From Glomus cerebriforme (Eukaryota; Glomeromycota; Glomeromycetes; Glomerales; Glomeraceae), in the NCBI GenBank assembly GCA_003550305.1, contig QKYT01000440.1:76302-95374 (forward strand): a DNA stretch of 19,073 nt, in the 5' to 3' direction. This document shows positions 9,565 through 18,898 of this stretch, piece after piece. Position 1 is the stretch's first letter. Each line of letters begins with the position of its first letter. The position numbers were made by a program, and so were the translations under genes. The notes beneath the pieces were generated by a model, which saw nothing but the letters and a program-made list of their open reading frames with translations, was not told the DNA's origin and did no database searches.

Positions 9565-12500
9565 ATGAAATCGAATTCAAATAACAAAATTTCGATTTTA
9601 TTTATTATCATTATTAGTGTATCAATTTATGTTGTGACAACTAATGCATACTATCAATCTACCTATAATAAATCCTATGATGATGAACTCATATCCTCGG
9701 GTGGCGGATATTTTACGCTTCCGGATGGAAGTAGATTACTTCGATTTTTTCGTCCACTTAACAATGGAAAGTGTAACGAACCAAATTTACATATAAAACT
9801 TCTGCTTGCGAATGGAACTTTATCGCCTTTTAATGTTCAAAACCTTAAGATTCCAGAATTTAATTTTTGCCGACTAGATTATAAAACATCATCTCCTGAT
9901 TATATTGAAGTAACTAATTTGGGAAGAAATAATCTTTTTTACATACTTTACTATAATATTTCTGATACTGATTATTCTCTACCATTTGGAAGATTTATTG
10001 TTGAGGTAGACCTATCGGGAAATGTGTTAGGGTATGTAGGGTAAGAACCATTTTATTGCTTTTATAATAACTGCTTGTATTTTTATTTAACATTAACTTT
10101 TATATTACAGCGAAAATTGGCTTGGTTACGTTAATTATTATAATGGTAGTATAGTTGGACGATTGGGAAAATTTAAATATATTTTTGATTCATATGATAC
10201 ATTTTATTATATAAGATTAGCTGATATTCATGACCCTACGGTTATAGAGTGGCAAAAATTTGGGTTAACGTAAGTTTTTACAAAATAATTTTATGCTCTT
10301 TAAGCATTTTCATAACTTACATTTTATATTATTAAATTTTATTAGCCCAATTAATGGAAGACTTCAAAGAAAGGAAAATGGGACTGTATCTCGTNAACAT
10401 TTATCCCTTCAATATGATAATCCTATATTTACATTTCAAACTATTGATAGTGGACTTGGATTTATTTATTCTAAAAATTATTCTTCGATTAATTCGGAAC
10501 TGCAACCAAGTTTATATGTATATGTTAATTATTACAAACCTGAAATCAATAATTTTACGGATCCATTTATTATTTATGAAACTTCTATTCCAAATNTATC
10601 CATGAAATTTGCAATGTGTTCAGCTGATAATTTGGGTATTGGGTATCAATGTGTTCTTCAATTAAGAAGNATGANNTCAATAGATCCAATAAATGATGTT
10701 TATTATGGGTATAATTTAGTTTTAATAATTTCTTTTCTTTCATCTGGTTCAGTCATTAGTATTACAAAATTATCAGGACATTATGAAATAGCCGAAATAG
10801 TTATTAAAAATCCTTTACCTTTTGGAGGTTATTTATTAATGTATAGGAATAGCGCTCCAAATGATGGTTGTTTACTGGGCGGAGACAATTTTGATACTAA
10901 TGATTTGTTTAATTCAACTTGGGACATACCTCTAAATTTTGTAATTCCATCTCCATGCGTTATTATTTATAATTTTATTGAACAAAAGTTTGAACTAATT
11001 TCTGACATTACGCAAACCGATTTCACAATCATTTCAACAGATATGCCAAGATATAACTTTGATGGTGAATATATTCAGTAATAATTTATCATTCGTAATA
11101 TAATAATTAATAATTATTTCATTGAACTTTTTTTTCAATAGCTCGTGATTTTATTTTGATATCGGCAAAGATTAATACCATTGAACCACCAAATATATCC
11201 AACATAACGGCAAGAACAAATACACTTATAATCAATTATGAAGTTCCGATTTCACTTTCTATTCGAAATATCACCATCTATCTAGTTGATGGAACTAATG
11301 TTGTTATTCGTCAAACAACTTCCGGTCAAGCATCAGAATTTTGCTCAACAGATGATAATAACTCAATTTATGTAAAGGTGTTATCAAGTACTTTTAGTGT
11401 ACCAAATAGTGAATATCATGTATCAATCGACCCAAATTTTGTAAAGCATAAGTACGCTGATGAACCCATTGACAAACTTCCACATCAATCGTGGATACTC
11501 CATACTGGTATTTATGATTTTATATAATCATTCAACTTCATTAATTAAGATTCTAACCTCTTTTTTTTTTTAAAAAAAAACAGAACCTATCGAAGATTCA
11601 TATGCAGGTAAATTATAAAAATATTTTTACCTTTAAAAATTTAAATTATTCATATTTATTTATAATTTTCAATATATTTCAGATTCTTTTTCTGGATCGA
11701 TTAGATTAATACATGAAGGAACAACAATTTTTAATCAAAATCGAATAGAATTTATCGATCAATTATTACAAGAAATTTCTATGATTCTTTCCGTTGATCG
11801 TAAAAGATTAAGCAATAAATATCATTTTCAAGTCGATACTTCAACACTGTTTGATCAAATAATTATTCCTTTACATATCGAATCAACAAAAGATTTATCA
11901 AAGAGAAATGCTAATAATTTATACAATGATTTAAATACTATGATTCTAAATAAAGAATTTACTGAAATTTCTCGGAATCAGCATACTTCATTATTGGATC
12001 AAACATATGGATATAAATTAAATTGTAATTATAATTATTTATTCATTAAATTTGAATTTATTAATAATCATACGTTATTTCATTTATTATTTTTATTATT
12101 TTATTAGTCGGAATTATAGATATTATATTAGATAATAGAATATCGATACTAGCCGTCATAATTATCATTTTATTTATAATTACAACGTATTTACGGATAA
12201 AAAGTAAAAAAAAGAACAAAGACAAAAAAAACGATACAGAAAGCGACGGCAACGAGGTAATTAATTTATATACGTGATTTTGTTTCGTTTATATTAATTA
12301 TCGATATTTCATTTTATATTTTTTTTTAGGAATCAAAGGAAAAGAAAGAAAAGTCATCAAATATTATTATATTTAAAGTCGGATTATCTATTTATAATTT
12401 TGTTCTGAATGGATTATTTATATATAAACATGGCAAAGAAATTGAAATAATTTTCATTCCAAGGTCTGTAATTTAATAATTATATTATAATATATTTCTT

Positions 12501-13155
12501 AATTATACTATTTAATATTAACTTTTTATATATTAATAGTATAGTGATTTTTGCAGTCGCATCATCCTTTAATTTATTATTAGCAATATCGCTAATAATT
12601 CACGAAAACTTTAATTATTATACATTTAATAATTGGTTTAAATCAAATTCGATTGTTACTGCAATATTTACACTTTTATCAATGATAAATATTGAATTAT
12701 TAAATATTTTAACCTCAAAGTATGCTGGGTTAACAAGTTTTTCAGCTGATTTTACAACGAAAACAGAATCAATAATATTTTGGTTCAGTATAATAAATTT
12801 TATTGCTAAAGATATTCCACAATTTGGTATTCAGGTAATTATTATTATTATTTTCTTTTAACTAAAACAATCATATCAATATATATATATATAATAAATT
12901 TTACTTGTTTAAAAAATATTATAGGTTTACTATGAAACGCAAGTCATATCTTATAATATTATTCCATTTTTAACTCTCGTATCAAGTAGTCTAATAATCA
13001 TTTACAATCTTATTGAAAAATTGTATGATTCAATTTTAGAATATCAAAAACAGAAGAATAACAGTAATTTTGGTAGTGAATATGATATGAGATTTAAAGA
13101 AGATGAAGAGAGAGATTACAAACTTAATAATAACAGATTTACCATTGATGAATAA
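9565..13155 (+). CDS. Large secretory-pathway membrane protein with ectodomain and about six C-terminal membrane segments, ten exons
   Basis: Exons inferred: 9565-10040, 10111-10269, 10346-11064, 11142-11507, 11584-11607, 11683-12024, 12108-12256, 12330-12463, 12540-12834, 12925-13155, giving 964 residues. Residues 1-28 form a signal peptide (hydrophobic ISILFIIIISVSIYVV, likely cleavage after TNA). Residues about 30-690 are an extracellular or lumenal region rich in beta-forming sequence and NxS/T sites. Residues about 460-570 (NTIEPPNISNITARTN onward) look like an Ig/FN3-type sandwich. Residues about 582-690 (SGSIRLIHEG, EFIDQLLQEISMILSVDRKR) have a helix/strand pattern reminiscent of SEA-like domains. 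Membrane segments lie near 707-724, 757-777, 791-810, 828-847, 867-879 and 899-917, with a Lys/Glu-rich linker at 726-755 and a charged tail after 920. Similar proteins form paralogous families in Rhizophagus; I know no assigned function. Weak points are the GTGAAT donor at 11065, the GTCTGT donor at 12464 and the 24-base exon 5. N bases at 10395, 10596, 10670, 10675 and 10676 leave about four residues unresolved. Confidence 0.83.
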
Positions 13156-13241
13156 ATTATTAAATATCGTTAATATGTATACACTTGTAATTATTCTTTT
13201 ATTTATTAGACATCTATCTATTCTATTTTTTTTCTAATTAA

Positions 13242-13280
13242 CTAGCATTTTGCTATATGGAGGGGGACTTTGTCCCCCCA
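13242..13280 (-). mobile_element. Isolated Helitron-like 3' end (element D, other end not found)
   Basis: On the minus strand this reads: hairpin GTCCCCC-type stem with a 3-base loop (plus strand GGGGGAC, TTT, GTCCCCC at 13262-13278), a 16-base spacer, then CTAG (13245-13242) followed by T. This matches the terminal layout of elements A-C. No TC start with the shared module was found to its right, so the element is either larger than I can delimit or truncated. It lies 87 bases past the membrane-protein stop codon, in the 3' flank of that gene. Confidence 0.6.
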
Positions 13281-13341
13281 CAGTTAATTTTATTTTTTGT
13301 ATAAGCGTAAGCTTTCACATCGATACTGTGCTGCTATAAGC

Positions 13342-13670
13342 AATAAGCTTGAATCTTACCGAAAATGGAAAAGGAAAAAAAAAATAATTCTTTTTTTTCC
13401 ATGGAATTGGTTCCGATTCTGCGGTAAGATTAGGCTATTTTTTTTATTAATTAATAAGCCTGAATCTTACCGAAAATGGAAAAGGAAAAAAAGACTATAA
13501 TTCTTTTTTTTTCTCAGTAATATGGGGCTATTTTTTTTCAATTAATAAGCCCGAATCTTACTGAAAATGGAAAGAAAAAAAAAGACAATAATTCTTTTTT
13601 TTTCATTAAGATAGGGCTAATTTATTATTATTATTAATTAATAAGCCTGAATCTTACTGCAGAATCAGAA
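13342..13670. repeat. Hairpin-forming tandem repeat, four copies, period about 91-111 bases
   Basis: Units start with AATAAGCYTGAATCTTACYG at 13342, 13453, 13544 and 13640 (spacings 111, 91, 96; the first has CTT, the third CCC in place of CCT). Each continues with GAAAATGGAAAAGGAAAA and a poly(T) stretch, and the last is cut short. In copy 1 the start AGCTTGAATCTTACCG (13346-13361) is mirrored by CGGTAAGATTAGGCT (13422-13436), so a unit can fold into a long stem. Copies 2 and 3 keep weaker mirrors. The 67-residue open frame over 13297-13500 repeats a peptide because of this array and is not a gene. Confidence 0.8.
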
Positions 13671-13678
13671 AAGGAATA

Positions 13679-15312
13679 GGCCGGATAGTTCAACAGATGT
13701 CAAAATTGTCAACCTGTCTGGCCGAAACTCTTTTATATTTTTTTTTGTTATAAGAAAAATTATTTCAATATTTTATTTTTTAATTAAAAAAAGGTTTCAT
13801 TTTGGCTGGATGGTTTGATGGAATTCAAAAACCATCATTCTGTCTGGCCGAAACTCATTTTTTAATTTTTTTTTTATCATAAAAAAAATTATCTTTTATT
13901 AATTAAAAAAAAAAGATTTCATTTTGGCTGGATGGTTCAATAGGATTCAAAAACTGTTGCCAATACTCTTATTTAATTTTTTTTATAATAAAAAAATAAG
14001 AAGTTTCATTTTAAAAACTGTTGACTTGTCTGGCCGAAAACTTTTTTTTAATTAAAAAAAAGTAGAATAAATTTTTTTATAATAAAAAGCCAGATGGTTC
14101 AACAGAATTTGAAACTTTAACCTGTCTAGCTGAAACTTTTTTTTATTAAAAAAAATAAAATAATTTTTTTTTTATTCTTTACTAGCCATAACCTGCTGTG
14201 TTGCAGCATATTAATATGTATTGAAAAGAAATTTTTGATTTATATTTAAAAAGAAAATCAAAGCAGTAGGATCATCCTGCCAAACCTATAAAAAAGTTTT
14301 AAAAAAAAATTTGAAGCTACTTGGAATAGCCCACTGAACTTAAGAAAATAGAAAAAAAAATATTTATTTTATACATTAGTAATCAACCCAGGATCTGCCA
14401 ATCATGTATCTGATTAAATTGCCAAGATAACATAAGACCCATCAATCAAGCTACCAATTAAATTATCCAAGCTAACAAAAAAAGTGGCGCGTAATTTGTC
14501 ACATTGTACAATTCAAAGTCCATCAGTGTTTTGCTGTTTCAAACCCACCTATAATTTTAGTCTAGCTATGAATATATTATTTTCTTAACTAAACTTAAAT
14601 AAGCTAAGAGCAAGAAGATAACACAATTCAAAATTATTTATACAGGGTAATCTAAATCTCTACAGATTGGCATGAATTTATTTAGTAGGTAGATAATAAA
14701 AAAAAAATTAAAAAAAAGAAGTTTCATTTCATTTGGATAGTTTGACAGAATTCAAAAACTGTTTTTTTTATGATAAAAAAAAAATTAACTCTTATTTTTT
14801 TAAATTTTTTTTTTATCATAAATTTTTTACTTATTTTTTAATTGAAAAAAGGTCTCATTTCAGCTGAATAGTTTGACAGAATTTGAAAACCATCAATCTG
14901 TCTGGCTGAAACTCTTTTTTATTTAAAAAAATAAAATATTTTTTCTTTTATTTTTTATGATAAAAAAATTAAAAAAAGAAGTTTCATTTCAATCTTCTGA
15001 CTGAAACTCTTTTTTAATTTTTGAAGTTTCATTTCATTTGAATGGTTTGACAGAATTCAAAAACCATCAATCTGTCCAGCCAAAACTCTTATTTTTTTTA
15101 ATTTTTTTTATCATAAAAAAAATTTTTTACTTATTTTTTAATTAAAAAAAGGTCTTGTTTCAGTTGGATGGTTTGATAGAATTTGAAAACCATCACCAAA
15201 CCTCATTTTTTTATTATAAAAAAAAAATTTTTTTATTTTTTTTAAAAAAAATTGTTTTCATTTCAACTGGATAATTCAATGGAATTCAAAAACTATTGCC
15301 AAATCTTTATTT
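13679..15312. repeat. Array of about eleven degenerate palindromic units
   Basis: Units recur near 13679, 13795, 13918, 14002, 14088, 14721, 14851, 14980, 15025, 15155 and 15250. The approximate unit is GTTTCATTTYGGCTGGATGG, then TTTGACAGAATTCAAAAACC, then ATCAATCTGTCTGGCCGAAA, followed by T- and A-rich spacers with TTTTATCATAAAAAAAATT and TTTAATTAAAAAAAGG. Each unit is an imperfect palindrome centred on GAATTC: GTTTC..GGCTGG..ATGGTTT on the left answers AAACCAT..CTGGCC..GAAAC on the right. Units at 14002 and 14980 are shortened. Element C interrupts the array between 14181 and 14694. No coding sequence is supported in it. Confidence 0.8.
14182..14693 (-). mobile_element. Non-autonomous Helitron-like element C (512 bp), inserted in the palindromic array
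   Basis: Read on the minus strand it starts TCTACCTACTAAATAAATTC at 14693 and ends with a hairpin (stem TGCTG/CAGCA, 14208-14194), a short spacer and CTAG (14185-14182), flanked by A before and T after. Near the 5' end (14659-14621, minus) it has GATTTAGATTA, TGTATAAATA and GAATTGTGT, the same ordered module as elements A and B. Removing it restores TTCTTTA-TAATAAAAAAAA followed by GAAGTTTCATTT, which matches the sister unit TTTTTTATAATAAAAAAATA then GAAGTTTCATTT at about 13978-14011. The borders are thus supported twice. No open reading frame; probably moved in trans. Confidence 0.83.
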
Positions 15313-15501
15313 ACTGTACTATACATCAAAAAAGTAAAAAAGTAATTTCTCTTTTTTTTTAATTTTGCCAATCTATTTAAAATTATATCTTTTCACGAAA
15401 TTTACTTTTTGATGATTCAACTTATTATGTAATCAAAATGGTATAAGAGGATTCAAAATCAAATTTTATTCAAATGATGTTAAAGAAGTACAGTAATTGC
15501 A

Positions 15502-15560
15502 ATATGCTATATGCAATTTGCAATTTGCAAATCATGAGTTGCATATTGCATTTAGCATAT
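15502..15560. repeat. Long hairpin, 22-base arms with two mismatches
   Basis: ATATGCTATATGCAATTTGC plus AA (15502-15523) pairs with its mirror at 15539-15560 (TTGCATATTGCATTTAGCAT plus AT) around a 15-base loop. The arms are built from repeated TTGCAA/ATGCAA/GCATAT words. It sits between the palindromic array and the fold-back element. It may be a MITE remnant or a small structured transcript; nothing in the sequence decides this. Confidence 0.7.
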
Positions 15561-15655
15561 ATTATAAGATTGAACTCAAATGCTTGCATAAGGCCTTTTC
15601 TAATTTGATCAAAAAATATATGAAATATTAATGATCTGTTCATAAAGATAGTCAA

Positions 15656-15979
15656 CAGTCCTGAAGAACCACAGTCTTACCAGTCTTACACCATAAAAAG
15701 ATGGACCGGTCTGTTTTAGTGTAGGATCTTGATCTTTTGCTCTCAAATCACAGAATCAAAGACTGATAAGACCATCATCTTTTTAAGACCAATCAGTCTT
15801 TATAATTTTTATAAAGATGATCACTACCAAATTAATTTTATTTAGTAAAAAAAACTGTTTATAATAAAAAGACTGGTACAAAAACCTACATCAGTCTTGG
15901 GACCGGTTCTTACTGCATCACAGAAAAAAAGACCATGGTCTGGTCCTATAAAGTTCTGAGACTGGCAGTCTCAGGACTG
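15656..15979. mobile_element. Fold-back (MITE-like) element, 324 bp
   Basis: The ends are inverted: CAGTCCTGA at 15656-15664 and TCAGGACTG at 15971-15979. The symmetry continues inward imperfectly, with the order CAGTCCTGA, CAGTCT, ACCATAAAAAGA-like, GACCGGTC, GTAGG recurring from both sides. The element is packed with AGACTG/CAGTCT and GACCGGTC-type words. No open reading frame and no clear target-site duplication, so the transposon superfamily cannot be named. Confidence 0.6.
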
Positions 15980-16715
15980 AAACAATCATAGGAATTTTTT
16001 TCTATCAAACACTTTCTTATGCTAAATTTTGAACATTATAGTTGCCATGTTTACTTAGAAAATACTTTATGATTGCTTATTTAGATATGTCCAAAATTAT
16101 TGATGTGATAATTCCATTTTGTGTAAATATACAATTTTTTGAATTAAATTTGATTTTCATATTTTTTTTTTTTTTTTTACTAATTGAATAAAAAATTTTA
16201 AAAATTTGTTTTTATTATTTATCATCTGATATAAAAATACTAGTGTAAAAGCAAAGAATTTCTAAAAAAAAAAAGACTCTAAATCCTACCCTTCCATCCA
16301 CTGTCATGGTCTATTACTTTAATTTTTTAAACCATCCTTTATATCTTTTAATCTCTTGTTTAGATCGATTGTAATATAATTTTTTTCTTAGAATTTTTGA
16401 CTTTTTAAACCGTTAAGTTAATAAAAAAAATAGTAATCATGTGATATTGAAACTTTGTTGCATAACTTTGCATACCGTTTGTAATTCCGGACGCCCATAT
16501 GTACAGTAAATCTTTCCTGATTTTGAAAGTTACACCGAATGCTGTACACAAAAATTTTTCAGAGGTATTAAAATAAGAATTCTATTTTTTTTAAAAAAAA
16601 AAAAATTTTATTTTTTAAATATTTGACATTTTTAAAAATTTTTTAAACATCATTAAAAAATAAATTTTTAAAATAATTGTATACTTATCAAATTTCCTAG
16701 TAACTTTTTAACATT
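15980..16715. other. Upstream region of the kinase gene
   Basis: No gene seen. AT-rich with several poly(A)/poly(T) runs (for example near 16162-16178 and 16585-16610). The last 150 bases before the ATG at 16716 are almost pure A/T and likely form the promoter and 5' leader. No specific regulatory site can be assigned. Confidence 0.5.
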
Positions 16716-18400
16716 ATGGAGCAAAAATATCTCAGTAAAGATATAATTGAACAAATAAAAGATTTTAATCATCGTTGGTTAATTGGAGAACAAAAATTAT
16801 TGATTGATAAACTAATATTAAATGAAGAATTAAAAGAATGTTACAAAAAGTATGGATTATGTAAAGAATGTAAACAACCTAATACTGGTGATTTGGGTGT
16901 TTGGGGTTGTGAGTGGTGTCAATCATGTAATGCTAAACATTTTCAACAAAATTTCAAAAATTGGACAAGCGGAAATTCAAATGTTGATAAATTAATTCAA
17001 GAATCACAGCTTAATGCAAAAAATTCATTGGAAAAATTGGAATGGATTGATTATTTTAAATTTAAAAATATTGAATATGTTACAAAGGGAGGTTTTGGAA
17101 AAATATATAAAGCAAAATGGAAGGAAGGAAATATAACTAGTTGGGATTATGAAACTAATCAATGGAAAAGATATGGTAATAAAATTATTGCTTTAAAAAG
17201 TTTAAATAATTCAAAAGATATTACATTGGAATTTTTAAATGAGGTAATATTTTAATGTAATGTTTTTTCTTATCGATATTTAAATTGAAACTAATTTTTA
17301 ATTATTATTAGATTAATTTACACTTGAAAATGAATAATTCACGAATTATGGTTGAATTATATGGCATTACTAAAGATTCCAAAACAAATGATTTTATGAT
17401 GGTAATGTTGTATGCAGAAAATGGTAATTTAAGACAACAATTAGATAATAATTTCAATAAATTAAGCTGGAAAAATAAACTTCGAATCCTAAATGAAATT
17501 GCATGTGGTCTTAATGGTATCCATAGAGAAGGATTAACTCATCAGGATTTTCATAGTGGTAATATATTAAATATTCATACCACTAATTATAAAATTACCG
17601 ATTTAGGATTAAGTAAACCAGCAAATGAAAAAAGTAATAAAAAAATATATGGAGTATTACCATATGTAGCACCTGAAGTTTTAAGAGGAAAAAAATATAC
17701 ACGAGAAAGTGATGTTTATAGCTTTGGAATTATTATTTATGAAGTATTTAATGGATTACCTCCTTATTATAATATGGCTCATGATGAATTTTTAGCTTTA
17801 AAGATCTGTCAGGGATTTAGACCAAAATTTAATATTAAAGTCCCTCAATTATTAGATGATTTATTTAAACAATGTGTAAATGTAGATTCATCAAAAAGAC
17901 CAACTGCAGGATATTTATATGAAAGATTTAATCAATGGCGTTGGTCTGATGAGTATAGTGAAATTTATAAACAAATTCAAGAAGCAGATGAATTTAATAA
18001 AAGGCAACCATCATTTACAATATCATCAAATAGTATTGAACTTACATATACTACACATTCTCAAGCTATTTATACAAGTAGACTATTGAATTTTAATAAT
18101 TTACCTGAACCAAAAAATTCAGATGATTATTATATAAAACAATATGATAATATTATAAGCACGGAATATTCTGGTAATTTAATTTTTATTATATTTGAAA
18201 AATATTAAAAAGTCTAATAAATTTTCTTTTATTTGATAGAAAATCTACAAGTTGATATTTCTCAATTGAAAATTAATGATGATGGTAAATTTTTTACTAA
18301 TGTTAAATTAAACTTTGTTTATAATGACATATTTATTTTTAATTATATAATTCTATTTTTAGATCAAAATAATGGGTCTAAAATCAAGGAAAGATTTTAG
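16716..18400 (+). CDS. Protein kinase (tyrosine-kinase-like type) with Cys-rich N-terminus, four exons
   Basis: Exons inferred: 16716-17243, 17312-18173, 18240-18284, 18363-18400, giving 490 residues, in phase throughout. Residues 49-71 hold CxxC...CxxCxxC (Cys 49, 52, 65, 68, 71), likely a small zinc-binding knuckle typical of Rhizophagus kinases. The kinase domain spans about 115-390: glycine loop KGGFGKIYKAKW (124-135), ATP-anchoring Lys161 in ALK, helix-C Glu176, catalytic loop HQDFHSGNIL (253-262; Asp255 and Asn260 present, usual Arg replaced by Gln), DLG at 273-275 in place of DFG, APE (296-298), and SDVYSFGIIIYEV. Main catalytic residues are present, so it should be active, probably on Ser/Thr. 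The C-terminal tail (SQAIYTSRLLNFNNLPEP, DDYY) is a conserved tail of this fungal family; its last 28 or so residues come from the two small exons. An isolated reading would stop at 18206-18208, but GT..AG introns restore the family-like end. Likely a signalling kinase; substrate unknown. Confidence 0.92.
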
Positions 18401-18898
18401 AAAATAAAATTATTGATCTTTTTAATTTGTAATTTTTTTTTATTTCAAAATAATTTATATCTATTTTGTATTGTATTTTTCATATGAAATTAGGAAATAT
18501 GATTTTTAAAAATAAAAATTATTTATTTTTTTTTTATAATTAATTACCATAAATGGACTGGTAAAGTTTAATCAAACTTTTTTAAAAGTCTTAACTGGTT
18601 CACAAATTTTCTATTTTTCGTTAAAAGAATAAATATTTGTTCCTCCATTTACTTCTCAATTTTCAAATATACCTCTAATAGCTATAATTTTTCTCCTTCT
18701 CTGTGATTAGTGTTAGTAATAAGTGATCTATAAGAAAAGAATTTACGTAATGAAATTTTAAATTTGTAGTTACACTTTTCATACTTTCATAATTGTTTAT
18801 TTTTATTATGTTAAATAAAATATTTCCGAATTTATTAGTTCAGCAGAAGAAACTATTTTTTTTTTACTAAATTCAAATATCGTAAAATAATATTCTTT
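18401..18898. other. 3' flank of the kinase gene
   Basis: No gene seen. AT-rich, with a perfect 7-bp hairpin AAAGTTT-AATC-AAACTTT at 18563-18580, about 165 bases past the kinase stop. Similarity to the other Sel1 copy begins only around 18899; no ATG corresponding to position 6040 is preserved upstream of it. Confidence 0.5.

Noticed and set aside
10354..10605. 83-codon plus-strand open frame
   Set aside because: An alternate frame inside exon 3 of the membrane-protein gene.
12061..12252. 63-codon minus-strand open frame, hydrophobic
   Set aside because: Antisense to the first membrane exon of the ten-exon gene, which fits by phase.
13297..13500. 67-codon open frame with a repeated ESYRKWKRKK peptide
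   Set aside because: The peptide repeat is a by-product of the tandem hairpin array; no start context or conserved domain.
15470..15655. 61-codon minus-strand open frame
   Set aside because: It runs through the 22-bp-arm hairpin, giving a repetitive MQLMICKLQ-type peptide; no gene features.
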